NCBI GenBank assembly: GCA_002327985.1
Contig: DCVM01000055.1
Span: forward strand, 1 to 20,108
Origin: Syntrophaceae bacterium UBA2188
GTDB taxonomy: Bacteria; Desulfobacterota; BSN033; UBA1163
Reading direction: 5' to 3'
DNA length: 20,108 bases
Position 1 is the first letter of the stretch. Every line of letters begins with the position of its first letter. Position numbers and translations under genes: made by a program. This document shows positions 7,266-13,317 of the stretch, one piece after another. The notes under the pieces are model-generated. The model made no database searches, was not told the origin of the DNA, and worked only from the letters and a program-made list of their open reading frames with translations.

Positions 7266-7568
7266 TTAATTACGGTTTCTGTGGCCGCTATAATCCATCC
7301 GCCCTCCCCCAGTTCTTCCCTGGTCAGCGCGAGCACGGGCCTCATTCACACTGATTTGTTTGCCCAGGAGTTCTTTCCCATTAAGGCTTTTGATGGCCGT
7401 TTGTGCCTGAGACGGCGTAGGCATTTCTACAAAACCAAACCCCCGAGACTGGCCGGTATACTTGTCTTTGATCACTCTCGCTGAGGTTACCTCGCCGAAG
7501 GATTCAAAAGCCTCCCGAATCGTTACATCTGTTGCCTCATAGGATAAGTTTCCCACATAAATATTCAT
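7266..7568 (-). CDS. RRM-domain RNA-binding protein (Rbp-like)
   Basis: This 100-residue protein is a single RNA-recognition motif with a short glycine/arginine tail. RNP2 is IYVGNL (3-8) and RNP1 is RGFGFVEM (42-49), with the aromatic residues that stack on RNA bases present. The tail reads RTGGGRMDYSGHRNRN. Bacterial proteins of this type (cyanobacterial Rbp, delta-proteobacterial RRM proteins) bind RNA and are often cold- or stress-responsive. Three consecutive ATGs occur at 7574, 7571 and 7568. The AAAGGAG site is too close to the first and fits the third, which also gives the family's MNIYVGNL start. The gene has its own promoter and a structured, terminator-bearing leader (7630-7749), suggesting control by attenuation. 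Downstream small genes probably share the transcript. Confidence 0.93.
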   Translation of the reverse strand: MNIYVGNLSYEATDVTIREAFESFGEVTSARVIKDKYTGQSRGFGFVEMPTPSQAQTAIKSLNGKELLGKQISVNEARARADQGRTGGGRMDYSGHRNRN

Positions 7569-7607
7569 CATCATTCTCCTTTTTTTGGATTTACTTGTAA
7601 AACCCCC

Positions 7608-7628
7608 TGCCTGGCTCTCACCCAGGCA
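7608..7628 (-). other. Hairpin between leader terminator A and the RRM start
   Basis: TGCCTGG (7628-7622 on the minus strand) pairs perfectly with CCAGGCA (7614-7608) around a 7-nt loop. It follows immediately after the U-run of terminator A and lies 40 nt upstream of the RRM start codon. It has no U-tract of its own, so it is more likely part of the leader fold than a terminator. Confidence 0.5.
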
Positions 7629-7629
7629 T

Positions 7630-7670
7630 AAAAAAAGCCCGCAAAGAAGTCGTTTAGAGTTCTTGCGGGC
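7630..7670 (-). terminator. Intrinsic terminator A
   Basis: The G/C-rich stem GCCCGCAA-GAA / TTC-TTTGCGGGC has one bulged U and an 11-nt loop, followed by seven U. It is a canonical intrinsic terminator but lies upstream of, and in the same direction as, the RRM gene, which is why attenuation is suspected. Confidence 0.8.
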
Positions 7671-7714
7671 ATATACTAAGCCTAAAAGGCTCTTTGCAAC
7701 TTTTTTGATTTTAT
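7630..7714 (-). ncRNA. Leader/attenuator-like RNA, copy A (upstream of RRM gene)
   Basis: A predicted transcript of about 85 nt begins downstream of the promoter at 7721-7749. In order it holds GTTGCAAAGAG (7700-7690), an AGCCT/AGGCT hairpin (7691-7679), and a terminator with GCCCGCAAGAA (7670-7660), the loop CTCTAAACGAC and TTCTTTGCGGGC (7648-7637), then seven U. Copy B at 11183-11263 has the same order. Between copies the small hairpin changes at two pairs, both compensated, and the terminator base pair changes G-C to A-U. GCAAAGA of the 5' segment can pair with TCTTTGC of the terminator's 3' arm, giving an antiterminator. It may be a riboswitch-like attenuator for the RRM gene or a terminated small RNA. 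Confidence 0.7.
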
Positions 7715-7720
7715 TTTTAT

Positions 7721-7749
7721 ATTGTATACTAATTTACATTTAAAAGCAA
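7721..7749 (-). promoter_or_regulatory. Candidate sigma70 promoter for leader A and the RRM gene
   Basis: The minus-strand -35 TTGCTT (7749-7744) and -10 TACAAT (7726-7721, 5 of 6 matches) are 17 bp apart. Transcription would begin near 7714, just before the conserved leader. Confidence 0.6.
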
Positions 7750-7920
7750 GAAAATATTTTTTTCCTATATATATGGGACCGATGCAAGTGGGTCTCTTTC
7801 CACCGAATCATAACGGATTCCTCTGCCCCACACTTCTGGTCTCCTATGGCTATTATTTTCATCGCTAATTTGACTTCATATCCGAATCCAATAGAATCTT
7901 TTTCTATTATAAAATCTGAG

Positions 7921-8169
7921 TTATGCCCGTCTCTTAAAAGGCCCATTATGGATAGATCGAGGTTCTGTGCTAATATCTAACGGTTTTCCCGCTAACCCAC
8001 AATAACCATGCTCTCCAACCCATCTCGATCCCACGATTTTTTGCCATGCCATACAACCAGGGCCTTCGCATATCCATTCTGGATTGATTTGTCCTAACTC
8101 CTTGCTTACAGGCTTTGAAAATTTTAATGGGCAATACATTTTCTTGGCTTCATCTTTTTTGACTAACAT
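7921..8169 (-). CDS. Small cysteine-rich protein (82 aa), possible metal binder
   Basis: This encodes 82 residues with four cysteines in the order MYCPLKF (C13), CEGPGCMAW (C34, C39) and GYCGLAGKP (C57). The pattern CPlkF...CeGpgCxaW...CGLAG is the kind seen in small uncharacterised bacterial and phage proteins and suggests one zinc ion or Fe-S site. GGGAG sits 8 nt before the ATG at 8169. An internal ATG at residue 11 is possible, but it has no better site. The CBM48 gene ends 13 nt upstream, so the two probably share a transcript. The function is unknown. Confidence 0.68.
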   Translation of the reverse strand: MLVKKDEAKKMYCPLKFSKPVSKELGQINPEWICEGPGCMAWQKIVGSRWVGEHGYCGLAGKPLDISTEPRSIHNGPFKRRA

Positions 8170-8182
8170 AAATCTTTCTCCC

Positions 8183-8482
8183 TTACTTCACAATTTTCAG
8201 ACTATTTGATGTGCCCAAAGGGTTTTCAACAAAAGGACCGCAATGGGGATCATTTTGCCATTCTCCATCCACAAAGAATCGATACTCATATTGACCCGGA
8301 TTTAGAGTGAGTGAAATCCTCCAAATCCCCTCCTCATCCATTTTCATGGGATGCGAAGAGGGATTCCATTGATTAAAATCTCCAGCCGTGGAAACACTTC
8401 GTGCCTGAGGGGCTGATAAACTGAACTCTGTTTTTCTTACCTTTCCAGTGGACTTATTTTTTTTCTCAGATCTGGTCGCCAT
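8183..8482 (-). CDS. CBM48/AMPK-beta-like glycogen-binding domain protein (99 aa)
   Basis: This is a 99-residue protein made almost entirely of one carbohydrate-binding module of the isoamylase-N/AMPK-beta type. The features are FSLSAPQARSVSTAGDFNQW (about 20-39), then GIWRISLTLNPGQYEYRFFV and DGEWQNDP, which are the usual beta-sandwich strands with the tryptophans that stack on glucan. A basic N-terminal tail (about 1-18) precedes it. AGGAGGT precedes the ATG. There is no catalytic domain attached, so it probably targets glycogen or acts as a regulatory or adaptor subunit. It lies between the histidine kinase and the Cys-rich protein in the same orientation. A glycogen-metabolism partner is not visible in the window. 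Confidence 0.88.
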   Translation of the reverse strand: MATRSEKKNKSTGKVRKTEFSLSAPQARSVSTAGDFNQWNPSSHPMKMDEEGIWRISLTLNPGQYEYRFFVDGEWQNDPHCGPFVENPLGTSNSLKIVK

Positions 8483-8557
8483 ACCCTACCTCCTATTCAT
8501 TTCAAACTGCCCCTTCCACTTGATTCTATCCATGGGGGGCTCTCTTATATTTTTATG

Positions 8558-9892
8558 TCATCTTGGAAGGGTGAAATAAAATGTTGCACCCTTGTTGACT
8601 CCTCCTTCAGCCCACACTTCTCCGCCATGTCGCTGAATAATGCGCTGGACAATGGCAAGCCCAATGCCGGTTCCTTCGAATTCATCAACGGTATGGTGTC
8701 GTTGAAAGACTCCAAACAACTCACCGGCAACCCGCATATCAAACCCGACACCATTGTCTTTGACCCAATAGGTATTTTGATTTTCTTTGACCGTACAGTC
8801 AATTTGAATAACTCCAGCTCCTTTGGGTCTTGTGAATTTGATGGCATTGGACAGGAGATTAACAAAAACTTGGCGAATCATTGATCGGTCGCCATGGGCA
8901 GGAGGAAGCGTTTTAATATCCAATCGCAGTGTTTGCTCAGGGATGATGCTTTTAAGTTCTTCAAACACCGCCTTGGCAAGCTCTCCCATGTCGATGTCCG
9001 ACGGTTTCATCTGCTGGTGTTCTGAACGAGAGAAGGTGAGAAGATCATCAATAAGTTGTAACATTTTGTCTGCGTTCGAATGTATAATGCTCAGAAATTG
9101 CTGCCCCTTTGCATCGAGATGGGTTGAGTATTTTTCTAACAGTACACGAGAGAAACCGCCAATGACGATTAATGGAGTGCGGAGATCGTGGGAGATAGAG
9201 TAACTGAAGGTTTCTAACTCTTTGTAAGCGGCCTCAAGTTCTATGGCTCGGCGCTTCAAGTCTTTGTTCAGTTTCTTAATTTCATCCTCCGCTTTCTTGC
9301 GCTCCGTGATATCCTCGATGGCCAGAAGGATCATATGAGCACCGATGCCTTTGCTATATATTTGGCGGGCATTAAGCAGCATTATTTTGCGCCCAATGGT
9401 TGGAAACTCATGGTCAACTTCAAAATTCTGAAATTGATTGTCCCTGGGAATGATCTCCTCCAAAAGTACCCGTAGCTTAGAGAGGTTCCACTGACGGTTG
9501 CCCAGATCATAGATCAACTTTCCTTTTGTATCCTCGGGTGATACTTTAAAAGTCTGATAGAAAGAAGGGTTGACTGAAATCACTCTCAAGTCCGTATCAA
9601 GCACTACCAGGGGTTCCCGCACTGTCTCTACAATACTCTCAGCGTATTCAAGGGTTTCCTGAACGGCCCGCTCAGCACGCTTGCGGTCGGTCATTTCCTG
9701 TTGAAGTCGCTCCTTAACCATTCTTATCTTATGCCCTCGTTTCTTATAAAAATATTCAAGGCTGGCCTCCCATCTCATACAACATCGGAAATAATCTCCA
9801 CCTATAAGATTGTTTCCTTTCCAAATCTTAACAGTACGAGGATTCGTCTTAAAACGTTTACCAAGAGGATCTAATATCCCCTGTGGTTTCAC
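8558..9892 (-). CDS. PAS-domain sensor histidine kinase, apparently soluble
   Basis: This 444-residue kinase has a PAS domain (about 82-197, beginning near LEYAESIVETVREPLVVLD and ending in the DITERKKAE linker), a short coiled coil (about 198-228), a HisKA domain with SYSISHDLRTPL (phospho-acceptor H235), and an ATPase domain. The ATPase shows LLSNAIKF (N349), DNGVGF (379-384) and GTGIGLAIV (407-415). No transmembrane segment is evident, so sensing is probably cytoplasmic. The PAS sequence resembles those attached to CheB/CheR hybrids. GTG 9892 was chosen because GGAG lies 5 nt upstream and it overlaps the preceding stop as GTGA. The first 57 residues resemble no domain I know, and ATG codons at 9778 or 9721 are alternatives. 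No response regulator is adjacent. Confidence 0.87.
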   Translation of the reverse strand: MKPQGILDPLGKRFKTNPRTVKIWKGNNLIGGDYFRCCMRWEASLEYFYKKRGHKIRMVKERLQQEMTDRKRAERAVQETLEYAESIVETVREPLVVLDTDLRVISVNPSFYQTFKVSPEDTKGKLIYDLGNRQWNLSKLRVLLEEIIPRDNQFQNFEVDHEFPTIGRKIMLLNARQIYSKGIGAHMILLAIEDITERKKAEDEIKKLNKDLKRRAIELEAAYKELETFSYSISHDLRTPLIVIGGFSRVLLEKYSTHLDAKGQQFLSIIHSNADKMLQLIDDLLTFSRSEHQQMKPSDIDMGELAKAVFEELKSIIPEQTLRLDIKTLPPAHGDRSMIRQVFVNLLSNAIKFTRPKGAGVIQIDCTVKENQNTYWVKDNGVGFDMRVAGELFGVFQRHHTVDEFEGTGIGLAIVQRIIQRHGGEVWAEGGVNKGATFYFTLPR

Positions 9893-10278
9893 TCAGTCTC
9901 CAGGTCACGGAGTGAGCAAAACTGACACCTGCTTATCCCTTGGATTTCTTCCACATCTACTAAACCTTTTGACTCTTTTGGGAAATCGAAATGTCTGTGA
10001 CAATCAGGTATAGGAGTTGCCTTCGCAGGGAATTTTTGAGTAATCTTTCGCCTTATTGATGGAGAGTTTTCATGTCGATCCTTTCGATCTCACATTGTCC
10101 ATCAAGTCCGGTATGTCTTTCTCCATATTACCATTTGAGATTCAAATCCTTTCCATTTTACAGAAGTAGTTTCGCGGCGAAGGATTACCTTCCGTCCCTC
10201 ATTCATTTCGTCCTTAACTTTGAATTTTCCCGAAACATCGTTCTGTTTTGGCTGCCTCTTTTGCAATAATGTTGTCAT
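9889..10278 (-). pseudogene. Possible decayed small gene with two in-frame TGA codons upstream of the kinase
   Basis: An ATG at 10278, preceded by GAGAGG at 5 nt, opens a 58-codon frame (MTTLLQKRQPKQNDVSG...) ending at TGA 10104-10102. The same frame has another TGA four codons on, then stays open for about 65 codons to a TGA at 9891-9889, including CHRHFDFPKES and CQFCSLRDLETE. The last TGA overlaps the kinase GTG start. This is either one broken gene, a small 58-aa gene followed by chance open frame, or residual coupling. A neighbouring frame over about 10100-10030 also reads plausibly (GLDGQCEIERIDMKTLHQ), so a frameshift is possible. No homologue is recognised. Confidence 0.35.
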
Positions 10279-10364
10279 CGTAACCTCTCACCGATTTGAT
10301 CGGCTACCCCATGCTCCCATAGCCTACTGCGATATAACAAGTAGAGTGTCTCCAATAGTTCAAA

Positions 10365-10428
10365 CCGCCTGTCTACCATAGGCAGCCTGGAACCATAGGG
10401 AAACAGGGGGTATCTATTCCCCTATGGT
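10365..10428. repeat. CCTATGGT direct and inverted repeats
   Basis: Two adjacent 17-18 bp direct repeats (10365-10382 and 10383-10399) share ACCATAGG and CAGGC on the opposite strand. A perfect 9-bp inverted repeat pairs ACCATAGGG (10392-10400) with CCCTATGGT (10420-10428). There is no U-run, so it is not a terminator. It may be a protein-binding site or repeat debris in the otherwise gene-poor 10279-10478 stretch. Confidence 0.45.
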
Positions 10429-10478
10429 ATGATCAAAATAACGACTCTCTGCTGAGTCCTGCGAATTAATATCAAGGA

Positions 10479-11012
10479 TTATTCAATCTTTTCAGACAAA
10501 ATCAAAGTCTCTCGTTTAAGAGGAGACGGGACGTAAACCAGGCTGATTTCTATCTTCCCCAGGGTCTTTCCCTTGACCGCCATCTTTGGGATCGTGACGT
10601 CCAACGTCCCTTCGGTAACACCTTCAGGCTGAAGAGCCTTCCAAAACGGATAAACCTTATCAATTTTCTCTTCAGGTTTAAAAGGGATTGGCTTCCCAGC
10701 TTCATCCAGGTACTCGAAGGTGACCGCCTGGATATCCAGAATATCCTTCGATTTATTGGTGATCTTGATGTTACCTCTGAGGGTCGGCGTCTCAACGATC
10801 TCTTTAGAAGCTATGTCTACGACCGTGAGGACTTTAAGGTCGCTAATCTCCACAAAAAAATTCTGACCCTTAAGCTCAGACTTCTGGGGAGCCAAATTCT
10901 TTGTGATTTGTTCCTGTTTGGGACCCTCCGCCTTCTTTTCCTCCTTAGAACAACCTAAAAATCCAACTACCAGACTTAACACTATGAATGTAAAGATCTT
11001 TATGAAATGCAT
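10479..11012 (-). CDS. Predicted lipoprotein with a single beta domain
   Basis: This encodes 177 residues with a lipoprotein signal peptide: a hydrophobic run (about 6-19) ending in GFLGC, with C21 as the likely lipidated cysteine. The -3 residue is Phe, slightly off consensus. A charged linker (about 22-50) follows, then a beta-rich domain (about 52-177) with TPTLRGNIKITNKSKDILD and VTFEYLDEAGKPIPF. It recalls the FxLYD/DUF3426 class of immunoglobulin-like envelope domains. AAAGGGGG lies about 7 nt before the ATG. It is preceded by a promoter and an attenuator-like leader (copy B) ending about 170 nt upstream, the same type found before the RRM gene. It sits in the membrane facing the periplasm. 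The role is unknown. Confidence 0.8.
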   Translation of the reverse strand: MHFIKIFTFIVLSLVVGFLGCSKEEKKAEGPKQEQITKNLAPQKSELKGQNFFVEISDLKVLTVVDIASKEIVETPTLRGNIKITNKSKDILDIQAVTFEYLDEAGKPIPFKPEEKIDKVYPFWKALQPEGVTEGTLDVTIPKMAVKGKTLGKIEISLVYVPSPLKRETLILSEKIE

Positions 11013-11182
11013 ACGATGTCCCCCTTTCTCGGGTAGTAAAAGTTATTAGGAATATTAAACACTCAGGTGCTTCGCCTCTTTATAGATCTGACACCTCCTT
11101 TCCTATTTTACCAGCTTTCGGTAAATACAGATAAGAAACTCGCTTTTGGTTGATCCTGGGAAGAGACTCTCCGAGGCTTGAT

Positions 11183-11223
11183 AAAAAAACCCGCAAAGAA
11201 GCTGTTTGGAGTTCTTTGCGGGT
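11183..11223 (-). terminator. Intrinsic terminator B
   Basis: A perfect 12-bp stem pairs 11212-11223 with 11189-11200 around an 11-nt loop, followed by seven U on the minus strand. It is a textbook intrinsic terminator about 80 nt from its promoter. Confidence 0.85.
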
Positions 11224-11263
11224 CTCTCGCACGTCCTAAAAAGGACTCTTTGCAACTAAATTT
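11183..11263 (-). ncRNA. Leader/attenuator-like RNA, copy B (upstream of lipoprotein gene)
   Basis: This is a predicted transcript of about 80 nt with the same parts as copy A: GTTGCAAAGAG (11256-11246), a GTCCT/AGGAC hairpin (11246-11233), then ACCCGCAAAGAA (11223-11212), the loop CTCCAAACAGC, TTCTTTGCGGGT (11200-11189) and a run of U. The loop shares CTCYAAAC with copy A. GCAAAGA at the 5' end can displace the terminator's 5' arm in pairing with TCTTTGC. The lipoprotein start is about 170 nt downstream with no other signal that I can name, so a free-standing small RNA is as likely as a leader. Confidence 0.68.
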
Positions 11264-11269
11264 GACTCC

Positions 11270-11298
11270 TTTATAAACTATCCTCCGCTGAATGTCAA
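11270..11298 (-). promoter_or_regulatory. Strong sigma70-type promoter for RNA B
   Basis: On the minus strand there is a consensus -35 TTGACA (11298-11293), a 17-bp spacer and a -10 TATAAA (11275-11270, 5 of 6). It is the best promoter match I saw in the window. The start site is expected near 11263, immediately before the conserved GTTGCAAAGAG segment. Confidence 0.78.
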
Positions 11299-11393
11299 GA
11301 TAAATCGTTACTGGAGTTTCCTTGTCTACCAAACGGAGCATCAACTTTACATCTGTTCACCTCGTCTTCTCAACTTTCTATTTCCCCATCTCT

Positions 11394-12818
11394 TCATTTC
11401 TCGATGAAGCCTTCCTGCCCTCCCACCACCAATTCTGGAATCCTCAGGGTGGGTTGGGCATCAGAGACCGGAACACCCTGACCATCTTTTCCACAGGTTC
11501 CGATCCCAAACCCGAGATCATTTCCAACCATATCGATGTCTTTCAGAACTTGAGGCCCGTTGCCAACCAGAATGGCTCCACGGACCGGCTCTCCCACACT
11601 TCCTCCCTCAATCAAATATCCCTCACTCACTTCAAAGATAAAATCTCCGTTGACGGTATTGACCTGTCCACCACCCATCTTCTTTACAAACAATCCCTTC
11701 TCGACTGAATGAACAATCTCTTCGGGCTTCCTCTTTCCGGAAAGAATCATCGTGTTACTCATCCTCGGAATGGGCTTTTGCTGGTAAGACTCTCTTCTTC
11801 CATTTCCGCTCGATTCCACACCGTCTTCCAATGCGGATAGCCGATCATAAAGATATCCCCTCAAGATGCCCTCTTCCACCAGAATGGTCCTTCGAGAAGG
11901 AACCCCTTCGTCGTCGAAAGCATAGGATCCTCTCTTCTGGGGAAGGGTAGGATCATCGACCACTGTAATCAGAGAAGAGGCCACCTCCTCTCCGATTTTC
12001 TTGGAATAGACGGAAAGCCCTTGCTGAGCAAGATCCGCCTCCAATCCATGGCCAATGGCCTCATGGATCATCGTTCCTCCTGCTTCACTCGATAAGACCA
12101 CCGCCATTTTCCCCATGGGTGCTTTTCTGGCAGAAAGCATGAGAAGAGCCCTCTTGGTGGCCATCTCAGCTACCTTCTCTGGAGGATGAAGATCAAATAG
12201 CTCAAAGCCCATCGTTCCTCCTATCGGCTCATATCCGGTCTGTACAACATCTCCTTTCGCTGAAACGACCTGAACAGAAAAAACGGTTCCTATCCTTTCT
12301 CCTTCTATGCAAAGACCCTCTGAATTCGAAATGGAAAGCTTCTGATTCATATCCCGATACAGGACTTTCACCTGCTGAACACGGGGATCCAGTTTTCGAG
12401 CCACCTCATTGGCTCTCTTCACCATCGAAACCCTCTCTTCTATTGAAAGTCCTTCGGGAGGCTTCTGGATCGGATAAAGAGATTGGGGAAACGAGGGAGA
12501 CAAAAGCGCGGGGCGAGGTGATGACGGGAGTCCAACGGCCCTTTTCCCTCCGCCTTCTTTTGCAGCCTGACTTATCCTTCTGGCTAACATGAAAAGGGAT
12601 TCCTGCGAGACCTCTGTTGTAAAACCATAAAATGTCTTTCTATCATAGAGAATTCGAAGTCCAATCCCCATGTCCAAACCTGAAATGATTTTTTCGATCC
12701 GATCTTCCTCGCAGATGATCGCCACCGAATAGGTCTGTTCAAAAAAGAGATCCGCAAACTCCCCTCCCTCTCGAAGGGCCTCCTTTAGGATTTTCTCAAA
12801 TGGAATTGTTTCGATCAT
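11394..12818 (-). CDS. tldD: TldD-type metalloprotease subunit
   Basis: This is a 474-residue-class cytoplasmic protein of the TldD/PmbA (U62) family. TldD with TldE cleaves unfolded peptides, matures certain RiPPs and degrades CcdA. The zinc-protease motif HEAIGH (about 252-257) identifies it as the catalytic TldD subunit. It also has EAGGTMIHEAIGHGLEADL, GSYAFDDEGVPSRRT and, near the end, DIDMVGNDLGFGIGTCGKDG. ATG 12818 (MIETIPFEKIL) fits the family start. The 13 extra codons up to 12857 fall in a palindromic repeat and are unlikely to be translated. No Shine-Dalgarno site is evident for either. No TldE/PmbA partner lies next to it in this window. The adjacent repeat may have replaced the native promoter region. 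Confidence 0.9.
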   Translation of the reverse strand: MIETIPFEKILKEALREGGEFADLFFEQTYSVAIICEEDRIEKIISGLDMGIGLRILYDRKTFYGFTTEVSQESLFMLARRISQAAKEGGGKRAVGLPSSPRPALLSPSFPQSLYPIQKPPEGLSIEERVSMVKRANEVARKLDPRVQQVKVLYRDMNQKLSISNSEGLCIEGERIGTVFSVQVVSAKGDVVQTGYEPIGGTMGFELFDLHPPEKVAEMATKRALLMLSARKAPMGKMAVVLSSEAGGTMIHEAIGHGLEADLAQQGLSVYSKKIGEEVASSLITVVDDPTLPQKRGSYAFDDEGVPSRRTILVEEGILRGYLYDRLSALEDGVESSGNGRRESYQQKPIPRMSNTMILSGKRKPEEIVHSVEKGLFVKKMGGGQVNTVNGDFIFEVSEGYLIEGGSVGEPVRGAILVGNGPQVLKDIDMVGNDLGFGIGTCGKDGQGVPVSDAQPTLRIPELVVGGQEGFIEK

Positions 12819-12852
12819 AAAGAACAAACAAAAAGTTTTATGCCCTGAATGC

Positions 12853-12878
12853 GTCATGCGGAACTTGGTTCAGCATCT
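12853..12878 (+). repeat. Palindromic repeat flanking the GIY-YIG gene, left copy
   Basis: This 26-bp sequence matches the reverse complement of 13204-13229 at 24 of 26 positions. Its differences are at 12860 and 12868, inside its own hairpin. It lies between tldD and the GIY-YIG gene and covers the start of the unlikely upstream extension of tldD. Confidence 0.75.
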
Positions 12879-12904
12879 CTTCAGCGCAGGCTTGGTTTAC
12901 CCTC

Positions 12905-13198
12905 TTAAAATCTCTCGCCTAAATCTTCCCATTCAGGGTTAAATTGGTTTATCAAATTAATTTTCCAATCTTTATGCCAATTCTTTAGCTGTTTTTCTCT
13001 GCTTATAGCACTTTCCACTTCCTCTGTTACTTCATAATAAACAAGTTTCATAAGGTTATACCTTTTTGTAAATCCTTCCACCAATTTATTTTTGTGCTCA
13101 AACATTCTGCTTTCAAGGTCATTGGTTACTCCTATATAAATAACCTTGTTTGATTTGTTGGTGAGAATGTAAACATAGTATTGTTTATTCTCTTTCAT
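12905..13198 (-). CDS. Small GIY-YIG nuclease-domain protein (UPF0213/YhbQ-like)
   Basis: This 97-residue protein consists of one GIY-YIG domain. YYVYIL (7-12) and YIGVT (21-25) are the two signature strands, with R31 and H35 in the following helix (ESRMFEHKN). The conserved glutamate is probably in the later REKQLKNWHKDWK segment. The family has the fold of UvrC and homing-endonuclease nucleases. The small stand-alone members have no clear cellular role, and many behave like genomic hitchhikers. It is bracketed by near-identical inverted palindromic repeats (12853-12878, 13204-13229), and no Shine-Dalgarno site precedes its ATG. That supports a mobile or repeat-associated unit rather than membership of the tldD operon. 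Confidence 0.9.
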   Translation of the reverse strand: MKENKQYYVYILTNKSNKVIYIGVTNDLESRMFEHKNKLVEGFTKRYNLMKLVYYEVTEEVESAISREKQLKNWHKDWKINLINQFNPEWEDLGERF

Positions 13199-13203
13199 AA
13201 ATT

Positions 13204-13229
13204 AGATGCTGAAACAAGTTCAGCATGAC
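13204..13229 (+). repeat. Palindromic repeat flanking the GIY-YIG gene, right copy
   Basis: This repeat contains ATGCTGAA/TTCAGCAT, a perfect 8-bp hairpin (13206-13226) with a 5-nt ACAAG loop. It is inverted relative to the left copy and lies 5 nt outside the GIY-YIG start codon. It resembles the TGAAxxAGTTCA palindromes widespread in environmental genomes. Confidence 0.75.
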
Positions 13230-13317
13230 ATTTTATTAATGTCAAAACAATCGTGAATTAATTTCATAACAGGGCTCGGTATGAAGCTTTTGAGTTTTTG
13301 GATTTTGTGTTTCGGAT

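Noticed and set aside
7255..7345. Minus-strand frame running past the RRM gene end
   Set aside because: It is a shadow of the RRM gene in another frame; the RRM frame has RNP1 and RNP2 intact and a normal stop.
7740..7946. 68-aa minus-strand frame after the Cys-rich gene
   Set aside because: It has no ribosome site, overlaps the previous gene by 26 nt and runs into the promoter of the RRM leader; the sequence shows no motif. I see nothing else in 7750-7920.
10072..10269. 65-aa plus-strand frame opposite the decayed ORF
   Set aside because: It is antisense to the better-started minus-strand frame, composition is unlike a protein-coding gene, and it has no ribosome site.
12819..12857. Thirteen-codon upstream extension of TldD
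   Set aside because: It comes from the palindromic repeat and has no ribosome site; MIETIPFEKIL matches the usual start.
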